In this document: piece after piece, positions 56,216 to 64,000 of the stretch
Layout of the letters: each line of letters begins with the position of its first letter
Numbering within the stretch: position 1 is the stretch's first letter
NCBI RefSeq assembly: GCF_020166515.1
Contig: NZ_JAINZT010000005.1
Coordinates: 496,001-560,000, forward strand
Source of the DNA: Robertkochia flava
Lineage (GTDB): Bacteria > Bacteroidota > Bacteroidia > Flavobacteriales > Flavobacteriaceae
Length of the DNA: 64,000 nt
Direction: 5' to 3'
Notes under the pieces: generated by a model
What the model was told of the DNA's origin: nothing
Seen by the model: the letters and a program-made list of their open reading frames with translations, nothing else
The model's database searches: none
Made by a program: the position numbers and the translations under genes

Positions 56216-57070
56216 ATGATATTAATAGTAGATAGTGGCGCCACAAAGGCCGATTGGATAGCACTGGATGAACAGGGCGAAAAATTGTTTATGACCCAAA
56301 CGCTGGGTTTAAGTCCTGAAGTGTTGACCAAGGAAATCATAGACGAACGGCTGGCCAATAACTTTGAGTTGTACAAACATCGAAAAGAGGTGTCTCAGCT
56401 GTATTTCTATGGTGCAGGGTGTGGTACACAACGCATGAGAGATTTTCTCAAAGGCATTTTTGAGACCTATTTTGTGAATGCCAAGATTGCCGTTAAAGAG
56501 GATACTTATGCAGCGATTTATGCGACAGTGAATCCCGACGAAAATGCCATTGTTTGCATCCTTGGTACAGGGTCAAACTGCAGTTACTGGGATGGCAAAG
56601 AGCTTTACCAGAAAGTGACTTCTCTGGGGTATATTCTGATGGATGATTGCAGCGGTAATTATTTTGGGCGTCAACTGTTGAGAGATTACTACTATCGAAA
56701 GATTCCTCAGAAACTGGCTTCGAAGTTCGCCAGAGAATACGATCTGGACGAAGATACCATAAAGAATCATTTGTATAAGCAGCCTAATCCAAATACGTAC
56801 CTGGCTACGTTTGCCCGGTTTTTGATTCAGAATAAGAATGAGGAGTACTCCCAAAAACTTATTCGTAAGGGCATGCAGTTATTCATAGATAATGCCATCA
56901 GGCAATACGAACAGGCGAATCAGGTTCCCGTCCATTTTGTGGGGAGTATCGCTTTCTATCTGCAGGAGGAACTTAAACAGGTTATGGAAGATAACGGGTT
57001 GCATTTAGGGAAAGTATTAAGACGGCCTATTGACGGTCTTGTAGATTACCATATGGCCATGTTTGGATAG
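56216..57070 (+). CDS. BadF/BadG/BcrA/BcrD-type ATPase, probable N-acetylglucosamine kinase
   Basis: A 284-residue ASKHA-fold protein. Phosphate 1 is ILIVDSGATKADWIALDEQG, phosphate 2 is VCILGTGSNCSYWDG, and the adenosine motif region is HFVGSIAFYLQEEL. The family includes N-acetylglucosamine kinases, which fits a role in amino-sugar recycling from cell wall. Substrate is inferred. It lies downstream of pfkA and gapA on the same strand. Confidence 0.82.
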   Translation: MILIVDSGATKADWIALDEQGEKLFMTQTLGLSPEVLTKEIIDERLANNFELYKHRKEVSQLYFYGAGCGTQRMRDFLKGIFETYFVNAKIAVKEDTYAAIYATVNPDENAIVCILGTGSNCSYWDGKELYQKVTSLGYILMDDCSGNYFGRQLLRDYYYRKIPQKLASKFAREYDLDEDTIKNHLYKQPNPNTYLATFARFLIQNKNEEYSQKLIRKGMQLFIDNAIRQYEQANQVPVHFVGSIAFYLQEELKQVMEDNGLHLGKVLRRPIDGLVDYHMAMFG

Positions 57071-57096
57071 GTTGTTCCTGATGAAGAATATATAAG

Positions 57097-57140
57097 GTGG
57101 TTGTGGATGATGTAAAATAGTTTCCACAACCACTTTTTTT
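57097..57140 (+). terminator. Terminator after the sugar kinase gene
   Basis: An 11-bp perfect stem GTGGTTGTGGA / TCCACAACCAC with a 15-base loop and seven T residues. The T-run touches the stop codon of the convergent ridA gene. Confidence 0.85.
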
Positions 57141-57519
57141 ATTTAATGGCGATCATGGAGATCTCTACATTGACAAATTTTGGGAGATTGCCTACTTCCA
57201 CTGTCTCTCTTGCGGGAGCGGTTTCACTGTCGAAATAAGCGGCATAGATTCCATTAACTCCTCTGAAATCATTCATGTCACTCAGAAATATCGAACTTTT
57301 TACCACGTCTTTAAAAGACATGTCTGCTGCAGAAAGAATGGCCTGAAGGTTTTTCATAACCTGTTTGGTTTCTTCTTCAACCCCTCCTTCAGCCACTTCT
57401 CCGGTGGCAGGATTAATGCCGATCTGACCACTAATGTACAGGGTGTTCCCTGCGAGTATAGCCTGGTTGTAAGGCCCTATGGGTGCAGGGGCTTTGTCGG
57501 TTTTGATGATAGTTTTCAT
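57139..57519 (-). CDS. ridA: RidA family enamine/imine deaminase
   Basis: A 126-residue RidA. It hydrolyses reactive enamine and imine intermediates from PLP enzymes to keto acids. The start at 57519 (MKTIIKTDKAPAPIGPYNQA) matches the family; a longer frame to 57561 would overlap lptD. Motifs are PIGPYNQAILAGNTLYISGQIGINP, with Arg in PARETVEVGNLPKFVNVEISMIA. The catalytic Arg is in the ARETV block. The gene follows lptD by about 20 bases on the same strand. Confidence 0.93.
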   Translation of the reverse strand: MKTIIKTDKAPAPIGPYNQAILAGNTLYISGQIGINPATGEVAEGGVEEETKQVMKNLQAILSAADMSFKDVVKSSIFLSDMNDFRGVNGIYAAYFDSETAPARETVEVGNLPKFVNVEISMIAIK

Positions 57520-57538
57520 ATGGTGGTGTTTTATGATT

Positions 57539-60214
57539 TTAGAGTCGTCTGTCTGGCTCACGTCGCTGTTCCCATTTCAGGTCGCTGAGCAGGGAAGAGC
57601 GGATACCTATTGTAAAGAACCAGGAAGCTCTGGTGCTGAAGGGAACCCATTGAAAATTCATCTGCCAGCTGTCCATTACGCGATCAAACCGGAATTGGGT
57701 ATAGGTGAATCCCTGTTGTTTGAAGTCGTATCCGGAGGAAATACCTAGCCTCCATTTAGGGGTTAAGTCTACATTTCCGGAAAACATTAAGGAATTGTTG
57801 GTGATCTCACTTTGCCTCCTGTTGTTGGAGTAGGTGAGGGCATAGGCCATTCTGAAATTCCATGGCACCTTTGCCTTGTACAGTTCTGTTGGGCCTTCTG
57901 AAGCCGTTTCTTCGGGGTCTCTTCCAAAGGTGCGCTTATCGCTGAAATCCCTTCCGCTGCCAAAAAGGTCATCCGGACGACCACCACTTTGGGTATTGTC
58001 GTCCCTGTCGTCATCCCTTCCGCTAAAGAGAGAATTATCGATGCTGTAGCTCACATTTACATTCGCCTGGGTGAGACGGAATATACTCCCTCCGTTTTCC
58101 AGGTTAAAAACATCGGTGCGGTTGCCTGAATTATCCAGGGCATATGGGTCCAGGGTAGCGCCAAAGTTAATACTCATTTTGTTGTTGAGCAGCTGGGTGT
58201 TTCCCGACATACGAACAGGGCTCCAGTTTAAGGAATCGGCGGCAATGTTATAGGAAGACGAGAAATTGAGGTTGTTCAGGAGCTTTACTTTTTTGGGTTC
58301 CGTAGCAGTGGTATCCTTGTCCCTGACCTTTGCTTCGACCACATTGCTCAAGGCAAAATTCAGGTTGTTGGAGTTGTTAAGGCCCGGAGTTCCGAAAAGT
58401 CCGCCTTCGAACCGGGTGTACATGCGCTGCACTCCGTTCTCGTCTACGTACTCGTCGTAATACTGGTCGAATGCCGGGGTGTAGCCATAGCCTACAGATG
58501 GCCTTACTGTGTGTCTTATTGCCTGAATCTTGGCGTCTTCCCTGAAATTAAAGGTACCGTAAAGCGTGGTTCCAACATTGGCGTTAAAATTGTAAGTGCC
58601 AAAACGGTCAAATCCGCTAACCGTGTCTCTTGGTTGTTGCATCAGCAACTGATTGTAATCGTCTATGCGGATGGTTTTTAATTGCCATACCTCGTTGTAA
58701 TTAAAGCTTAGGGAGGTACTGAAGTGCTTGAAGAGCTTGAAATTGGTACTTACAGGTATAACATGGCGGAAACCCGCCTTGGCATCGTCAAACATCTCCG
58801 GCTTGAACAACAGGCTGTCTATAGTGTTTATCCGGTTTTCGCCCCGACCGGTGTACTGAAAGTTTATGTTCTGAATAATTCCCTTCTTGGTTCCTGAACG
58901 TTTGGCAAAAGGGAAAATTCGTTCCATACTGGCCTGAAGCGTGGGTAGGGTGAGGTTTACCGACTGCGTCTGGGTGTTTTGGCTCACAGCGGCCGTAATA
59001 CCTACGTTAACCATGGGGTATCCTGAAAATGTCTTGTTGTAATTTACAGACGATTGAAGGGTGTTGTTCAAAAAGTTCCCTGTATTGATCTGGTTAATCG
59101 ATTGCTGATAGTATTGACTGCTACCAAAATTCACCGATGCTGAAAGCCTTGAATTCGGATTAGCCTTGGCGTCCTGGTTATGATTCCATTGAATATTGTA
59201 TATGGTACTGCGATTATAATCCGGAAATCCCCGCTGACTATTGATAAGGTTCTCATACCTGAAGCGCAAGGCTCCCCTGTACTTGTAGCGGGCGGCGTAG
59301 CTGCTCTCCAGTCTTAAACCATAACTGCCGTTGGTATAATAGTCTCCCAGTACCGCAAGATCCATATAATCATTGATCGCAAAGTAATACCCGCCGTTTT
59401 GAAGGGAATAGCCTCTCAGGTTGGTTTGTCCCGGGGTGGGGAGAATGATACCTGAAGCATTGGTTTCCTGGTTCAGGGGGAAATATGCAAATGGTACGGC
59501 GATTGGAGTGGGCACATCTGCAATATACATATTACTGAATCCCGCTATGATCTTCTTCTTAGGTACAAATTTTCCATTTCTTACACGGATGTAATAATCG
59601 GGGTCTTCAGCATTTTCCGAAGTTGTAAGTTTACCTTCCTTTAAAAAGTATACCGAATCGTTTTCCTTTTTTACGGTTTCGGCATATACTTTCATAGGTT
59701 CTCCTATAGACTGCTCAGATCTGGAATTAAAGATAAGAGCTCTTTTGGTGTCAAAGTTGAAGCGAATGGAGTCCGGTTCCACTACATTGTTTCCCTGTTT
59801 AAAATAGGGGGTCTGACTATAGTTTCCGGTACTGTCTTTTATACGCCCGGCATAGACTTCATTTGTGTTGTAGTCGATAACGATGATTCCGGCTTTAAGC
59901 TCGTATTCCTGATAATATACCTCGGCTTCATTGTAAAGGTAGATCCTGTTCTCACTTCTGTTTATTTGCCTGTAGTCTTTAGCGTTATACTGGATATCCC
60001 CCAGGAGAAACCCCTGGGCAGGCTGAATGCTGTCTGTTGCGGTGCTGTCCTGATGATTCCCGGGCAGGAAATTTTCAGGTGCTTTTATGTTTATGCTGTC
60101 TTTAAGAGGTTGGGTTGGCAAAGGTTCTGGAAGGGGAGAAACCTGTCCTAAAATGACACTGCTGAAAAACAGGAGTATAAGACTTAAAAGTATGTTGAGT
60201 TTGTTTGCTAGCAA
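57539..60214 (-). CDS. lptD: LptD-like outer-membrane LPS-assembly protein
   Basis: An 891-residue protein with a signal peptide (LANKLNILLSLILLFFSSVILGQ). An OstA/LptA-like beta-jellyroll follows (residues about 75-220, YLYNEAEVYYQEYELKAGIIVIDYNTNEVYAGRIKD). A large C-terminal outer-membrane barrel covers the rest. LptD inserts lipopolysaccharide into the outer leaflet with LptE. The annotated start is TTG at 60214; no ATG lies nearby upstream, and the reading FKALLANKL is open further back. It is divergent from the amidase gene. Confidence 0.88.
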   Translation of the reverse strand: MLANKLNILLSLILLFFSSVILGQVSPLPEPLPTQPLKDSINIKAPENFLPGNHQDSTATDSIQPAQGFLLGDIQYNAKDYRQINRSENRIYLYNEAEVYYQEYELKAGIIVIDYNTNEVYAGRIKDSTGNYSQTPYFKQGNNVVEPDSIRFNFDTKRALIFNSRSEQSIGEPMKVYAETVKKENDSVYFLKEGKLTTSENAEDPDYYIRVRNGKFVPKKKIIAGFSNMYIADVPTPIAVPFAYFPLNQETNASGIILPTPGQTNLRGYSLQNGGYYFAINDYMDLAVLGDYYTNGSYGLRLESSYAARYKYRGALRFRYENLINSQRGFPDYNRSTIYNIQWNHNQDAKANPNSRLSASVNFGSSQYYQQSINQINTGNFLNNTLQSSVNYNKTFSGYPMVNVGITAAVSQNTQTQSVNLTLPTLQASMERIFPFAKRSGTKKGIIQNINFQYTGRGENRINTIDSLLFKPEMFDDAKAGFRHVIPVSTNFKLFKHFSTSLSFNYNEVWQLKTIRIDDYNQLLMQQPRDTVSGFDRFGTYNFNANVGTTLYGTFNFREDAKIQAIRHTVRPSVGYGYTPAFDQYYDEYVDENGVQRMYTRFEGGLFGTPGLNNSNNLNFALSNVVEAKVRDKDTTATEPKKVKLLNNLNFSSSYNIAADSLNWSPVRMSGNTQLLNNKMSINFGATLDPYALDNSGNRTDVFNLENGGSIFRLTQANVNVSYSIDNSLFSGRDDDRDDNTQSGGRPDDLFGSGRDFSDKRTFGRDPEETASEGPTELYKAKVPWNFRMAYALTYSNNRRQSEITNNSLMFSGNVDLTPKWRLGISSGYDFKQQGFTYTQFRFDRVMDSWQMNFQWVPFSTRASWFFTIGIRSSLLSDLKWEQRREPDRRL

Positions 60215-60347
60215 AGCTTTAAATCCTATTTTTGTACAATAAAGCGGTAAGGTTTTAGCCGTGCCAAACTTACGTATATTTTTTGGTCTGTTAATTATTT
60301 ATGCTAATTTTTAACCAATAAAGAAGCCCTGATTTCGTTTGATATCT

Positions 60348-61505
60348 ATGAAGCAATCCGATTTTTTTACTGTTATTCTTTTTAGCCTGCTGAGTATGAG
60401 TTTCCTCCACGGAAAACCCCTTGATCCACCTGCTAAGAGCAAGGTTTTTACTGTGGTTCTGGATGCGGGCCACGGAGGTCATGATCCGGGGAATTTAGGG
60501 AATGGGTTTAAGGAAAAGGATATTGCCCTGAACATTGTGCTTGAGATCGGGGAAATGCTGGAGAAAAATCCATCTTTCAAAGTAGTCTACACCCGTAAAA
60601 CGGATGTTTTTGTTGACCTTAAAGAACGTGGCAATATAGCCAATAAGGCTAAAGCTGATCTTTTCATATCCGTACACTGTAATTCACATCATTCAAGTGC
60701 CCATGGTACGGAAACCTGGGTATTGGGGTTAAACGGGAATAAATACAATATGGAGGTTGCCAAAAAAGAGAACTCGGTAATCTACCTGGAGGAGGATTAT
60801 GAGGTTAATTATGCAGGGTATGATATTAATGCCCCGGAATCGCTCATCGGTCTTACGATGATGCAGGAAGAATATCTTGATCAAAGTATTTTACTGGCAG
60901 ACGCTATACAGGACAATTTTGAAAATAAACTTAAGCGTAAAAACCGTGGGGTGAAACAGAATATTTTCGTTGTGCTGCTTCAAACCTACATGCCCAGTGT
61001 ATTGATTGAGACCGGATTCCTTACCTACAAGCCGGAAGGACAGTATCTAAACTCTGCCAGGGGACAGCGGGAAATGGCCGTATCGGTTACCGAAGCAGTT
61101 TTCACTTATAAAAATATGGTCGAAGGCTTTGTGGGAGACGATTTTTCATTCGAAGTACGCAAAGATGATGTCGGGTTGAATTCTGCGACGGGGGGTGATA
61201 TTGCAGAATCCAGGGACGCATTGCTTAAGGATGCCGATCACGATGTGATTTTTAAGGTGCAGATTGCCGCCAGTTCTAAGGATTTGGAATTGCAACCTTT
61301 TAATTTTAATGGTTTGTCGGAACTAAGTAAGGAAAAGGCCGGTGCTATATATCGGTATTTTTATGGAGCTACCCACAGTTGGGAGGAAGTACAGGGACTG
61401 CAACAAACTGCTGCTGCAAAAGGTTTCCCTTCCTGTTTTATTGTTGCATATAAGAACGGTGAGAAAATGGACCTTGAAACAGCAGTGAAATCAATAGCTA
61501 ATTAA
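60348..61505 (+). CDS. N-acetylmuramoyl-L-alanine amidase
   Basis: A 385-residue Amidase_3 enzyme, with a short signal peptide (FFTVILFSLLSMSFLHG). The ATG at 60348 is used in place of the TTG at 60339. Zinc ligands are His42 in VVLDAGHGGHDPGN, Glu in FKEKDIALNIVLEI, and His in ISVHCNSHH. A catalytic Glu is in VLIETGFLT. It cuts the bond between MurNAc and L-Ala in peptidoglycan. About 120 residues after the catalytic domain (from 260) may bind partners or the cell wall; they resemble no domain I can name. Confidence 0.9.
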   Translation: MKQSDFFTVILFSLLSMSFLHGKPLDPPAKSKVFTVVLDAGHGGHDPGNLGNGFKEKDIALNIVLEIGEMLEKNPSFKVVYTRKTDVFVDLKERGNIANKAKADLFISVHCNSHHSSAHGTETWVLGLNGNKYNMEVAKKENSVIYLEEDYEVNYAGYDINAPESLIGLTMMQEEYLDQSILLADAIQDNFENKLKRKNRGVKQNIFVVLLQTYMPSVLIETGFLTYKPEGQYLNSARGQREMAVSVTEAVFTYKNMVEGFVGDDFSFEVRKDDVGLNSATGGDIAESRDALLKDADHDVIFKVQIAASSKDLELQPFNFNGLSELSKEKAGAIYRYFYGATHSWEEVQGLQQTAAAKGFPSCFIVAYKNGEKMDLETAVKSIAN

Positions 61506-61562
61506 CATCCTTCTTTTGAAAATATTTCTAATTTTGTTACTTATCCTTAAATAAGAGACCCT

Positions 61563-62519
61563 TTGAAATTATCAAGAGAACTAAAAACAGCTATAATCAT
61601 CATAGGGGGGATCCTTTTGTTCGTACTTGGATTCACCTTCCTTAAATCATCTTCACTTTTTGATTCCAGTAAAACATTTTATGCCGTTTATCAAAATGTT
61701 AACGGGCTCACTGCCGGTACCTCAGTCGATATAAATGGCTTAGCCGTAGGAAGCATAAAGGATATTCGCTTTGTCGATGAGCGGGGAAACCTCGTGGTTA
61801 CCTTCACGGTTTCCAAGGACTTTGAGTTTTCTGAGAATAGTGAGGTAGAGATCTATGACACAGGAATAATTGGGGGTAAAAGCCTTCGCATTATCCCGGT
61901 TTTTGATGGAGGCCCTACGGCAAAATCCGGAGACACTCTGGTGTCGAGTATCAAACCTGGTATTACCGATTTGGTTACCCAGCGGTTAAATCCTCTGCAG
62001 GAAAAACTGGAAATGTTACTCACCAGTGCAGATACGGTTCTGGTAGGTATGGATAAGGTGATGAATCCGGAGTCTCGTGAAAATTTGCGCTCCGGTATTG
62101 AAAATCTCAATGATGTTCTTGTCAATGTAAAATCGGTTTCCGGAAAACTGGATCAGTTTCTGGATGACAATAAGGAAAACCTGGGTACTTCTTTGGAAAA
62201 CGTGGGCAGATTAACTGCTAACCTGGCAAAAGTAAGCGATACCATTGCAGAGGCAGATCTGGGTAAGACTATAAGGGCACTGGAGAGCACTGCATCTAAT
62301 CTGAACGAGATGATCTCGAAAATCCAGCAGGGCGATGGTTCTCTGGCAAAATTAATAAACGATGAGAAATTGTATAACAACCTGAACAGTGCTTCGGGTG
62401 AGTTGCAACTTTTATTGGAGGATATGCGTGTAAATCCAAAGAGATATGTACACTTCTCCCTTTTCGGAAAAAAGGCTGAACCTTACGAAGGGCCTCTTGA
62501 AGAGAACCCATCAAATTAA
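61563..62519 (+). CDS. MlaD-family MCE domain protein
   Basis: A 318-residue protein with one N-terminal membrane helix (TAIIIIGGILLFVLGFTFL) and a MCE/MlaD domain (about residues 35-115, YAVYQNVNGLTAGTSVDINGLAVGSIKDI). A coiled helical tail follows. MCE proteins form rings that carry lipid between membranes. The start is TTG at 61563; ATG is absent. The downstream Fe-S protein gene starts 27 bases after the stop, and the pair is common in flavobacteria. Confidence 0.85.
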   Translation: MKLSRELKTAIIIIGGILLFVLGFTFLKSSSLFDSSKTFYAVYQNVNGLTAGTSVDINGLAVGSIKDIRFVDERGNLVVTFTVSKDFEFSENSEVEIYDTGIIGGKSLRIIPVFDGGPTAKSGDTLVSSIKPGITDLVTQRLNPLQEKLEMLLTSADTVLVGMDKVMNPESRENLRSGIENLNDVLVNVKSVSGKLDQFLDDNKENLGTSLENVGRLTANLAKVSDTIAEADLGKTIRALESTASNLNEMISKIQQGDGSLAKLINDEKLYNNLNSASGELQLLLEDMRVNPKRYVHFSLFGKKAEPYEGPLEENPSN

Positions 62520-62546
62520 CTCATACCATTAAATTTAAATCTATTC

Positions 62547-63875
62547 ATGAATCTGATACCTCAAATACTGTTTGTGCTTGTTCTGGCTTCCGGGATTGGC
62601 TATTTCGCCAGGAATATTAAAAAGCTGATCAGGAATATCAAGCTCGGAAAACATATAGATCGTAACGATCATCCTGCAGAACGTTGGAAGCATATGGCGC
62701 GCATTGCCCTTGGACAACAAAAAATGGTGGTTCGTCCAATTGCAGGATTCTTACATGTGATCGTGTATGTTGGGTTTATTATAATCAATATTGAGGTTTT
62801 AGAAATTATCATTGATGGTATATTCGGTACGCATAGAATCTTTTCTTTTTTAGGAGGTTTTTACGATGTGCTCATCGGTTCCTTTGAAATTCTTGCTTTT
62901 CTTGTTATTGTTGCAGTTGTCATATTCTGGATACGGCGAAACATTATGAGGCTGCAGCGTTTTATCAAGCCGGAAATGAAGGGTTGGCCTAAGAATGATG
63001 CAAATATCATTCTGTATTTTGAGGTGGTCCTTATGCTGCTTTTCCTTACCATGAACGGTAGTGATCTTCAATTACAGCACCTCGGGGCAGAGCACTACAC
63101 TCAGGCAGGAGCCTTTCCTGTAAGTCAGTATTTGCTTCCGTTGTTTGATGGGTTAAGTGAAGGAACTCTTATTGTCATTGAGCGCACAGCATGGTGGCTG
63201 CACATTGTGGGTATCCTTATTTTCCTGAATTACCTGTATTTTTCAAAACACCTACATATCCTTCTCGCATTCCCAAATACCTGGTATGCTAACCTTAAGC
63301 CCAAGGGTGGGTTCAATAACCTTGAGGCGGTAACAAAAGAGGAGCAACTTATGATGGATCCTGATGCAGATCCTTTTGCAGCTGCTGAAGGGGATGATGC
63401 GGAAGGGGAACCCGAAAAATTTGGTGCTTCAGACGTTACGGACCTGAATCAGGTTCAATTGCTTAACGCCTATACCTGTACTGAATGCGGAAGGTGTACC
63501 AGTGAATGCCCTGCTAACCAAACAGGGAAAAAGTTGAGTCCGCGTAAGATTATGATGGATACCCGCGACAGACTTGAAGAGGTGGGTAGAAATATAGATG
63601 CTAACAACGGCACTTTCAAGGATGACGGAAAACAATTACTCGACGATTATATTACCCGCGAAGAGCTATGGGCATGTACCACATGTAATGCCTGTGTTGA
63701 AGCCTGTCCGGTGAGTATTGATCCTTTATCCATAATAATGGATATGAGAAGGTATCTGGTTATGGAGCAATCTGCCGCTCCCGCAGAACTGAATAATATG
63801 ATGTCGAATATTGAGAACAATGCTGCTCCCTGGCCGTTTAATCAAATGGACAGGCTGAATTGGAAAGATGAATAA
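62547..63875 (+). CDS. Membrane (Fe-S)-binding protein, HdrC/GlpC-like
   Basis: A 442-residue protein with about five N-terminal transmembrane helices (residues 3-22, 70-95, 105-130, 150-172, 215-235), like the cytochrome b-type subunit of nitrate reductase. Two 4Fe-4S clusters follow, with CTECGRCTSECP from Cys311 and CTTCNACVEACP from Cys377. Such proteins pass electrons between quinone and a partner carrying CCG domains. The expected partner subunit gene would lie downstream, but the next start reads as something else; see 63908. It is the third gene of the amidase, MCE, Fe-S run. Confidence 0.88.
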   Translation: MNLIPQILFVLVLASGIGYFARNIKKLIRNIKLGKHIDRNDHPAERWKHMARIALGQQKMVVRPIAGFLHVIVYVGFIIINIEVLEIIIDGIFGTHRIFSFLGGFYDVLIGSFEILAFLVIVAVVIFWIRRNIMRLQRFIKPEMKGWPKNDANIILYFEVVLMLLFLTMNGSDLQLQHLGAEHYTQAGAFPVSQYLLPLFDGLSEGTLIVIERTAWWLHIVGILIFLNYLYFSKHLHILLAFPNTWYANLKPKGGFNNLEAVTKEEQLMMDPDADPFAAAEGDDAEGEPEKFGASDVTDLNQVQLLNAYTCTECGRCTSECPANQTGKKLSPRKIMMDTRDRLEEVGRNIDANNGTFKDDGKQLLDDYITREELWACTTCNACVEACPVSIDPLSIIMDMRRYLVMEQSAAPAELNNMMSNIENNAAPWPFNQMDRLNWKDE

Positions 63876-63907
63876 ATAATTAATTAACCTTAACCTATAC
63901 ACTGATT

Positions 63908-64000
63908 ATGAAAAAAGAAGACGTAGATAAGATCCTGAAAGAGAAACTGGAGAACGGAGCACACGTTAGTCCTGTTTTACCTGAAGGGATGAAGAACTAT
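63908..64000 (+). CDS. Start of an unidentified protein (3' partial)
   Basis: The first 31 codons (MKKEDVDKILKEKLENGAHV, then SPVLPEGMKNY) run to the window end. There is no signal peptide. It is charged and helical at first. The beginning does not resemble the CCG-domain partner that would be expected after an HdrC-like subunit. It is too short to name; a HAD-type or sugar-phosphate protein is a guess and should not be used as a function. Confidence 0.6.
   Translation, partial: MKKEDVDKILKEKLENGAHVSPVLPEGMKNY

Overview
The window is chromosomal DNA from a member of the Bacteroidota, most likely a marine flavobacterium (Flavobacteriaceae). The evidence is the gene set: ClpC and GyrA of flavobacterial type, a CzcA-TolC fusion, Bacteroidota LptD, TIGR03643, DUF4159, DUF4412 and THUMP-like methyltransferase families. 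Promoter-like motifs also fit the Bacteroidota pattern TTG-N(~20)-TAnnTTTG, and Shine-Dalgarno sequences are scarce. No phage, insertion sequence, CRISPR array or rRNA gene is visible.

Layout. 1-7 kb: end of nnrD, hutH, two related small proteins, a RimB-RimK fusion and clpC. 7-15 kb: gyrA, a TPR protein, an NlpC/P60 hydrolase, a thiolase and a 7TM-HD protein. 15-19 kb: tRNA-Ser and tRNA-Pro, a tandem repeat array, a D-aminoacylase-like amidohydrolase and a 1.2 kb gene-free stretch. 19-23 kb: a beta-helix/cytochrome c fusion, a di-heme peroxidase and a membrane LytTR regulator. 23-31 kb: a secreted TolB/amidohydrolase, an MBL-fold hydrolase, NDH-2, a DUF2236 protein, TIGR03643 and DUF4412. 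31-37 kb: tRNA-Arg with a second array, DUF5996, a secreted phosphatase-like enzyme, a beta-barrel, a third array and tRNA-Val. 37-43 kb: a heavy-metal RND efflux unit with a His-rich small protein. 43-54 kb: a VanX-like lipoprotein, a six-gene minus-strand run (tsaD, rsmE, DUF4159, trmH-like, AI-2E family, THUMP-like methyltransferase) and tamB. 54-64 kb: pfkA, gapA, a sugar kinase, ridA, lptD, a cell-wall amidase, an MCE protein and a membrane Fe-S protein.

Most genes are housekeeping or envelope functions. lptD, tamB, the MCE protein, the amidase, the VanX-like protein and the NlpC/P60 enzyme all concern the envelope. pfkA and gapA form a small glycolytic unit. The six-gene run is rich in RNA modification enzymes.

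The most unusual signal is non-coding. All three tandem repeat arrays lie immediately 3' of a tRNA gene and its terminator, in the direction of tRNA transcription. Their heads share one ordered layout: tRNA, terminator, long palindrome, an A-tract followed by GACC, a second hairpin, then a GGATCA...AATCC hairpin. The palindrome arms differ between loci but stay complementary. This looks like a family of structured repeats that trails tRNA transcription units.
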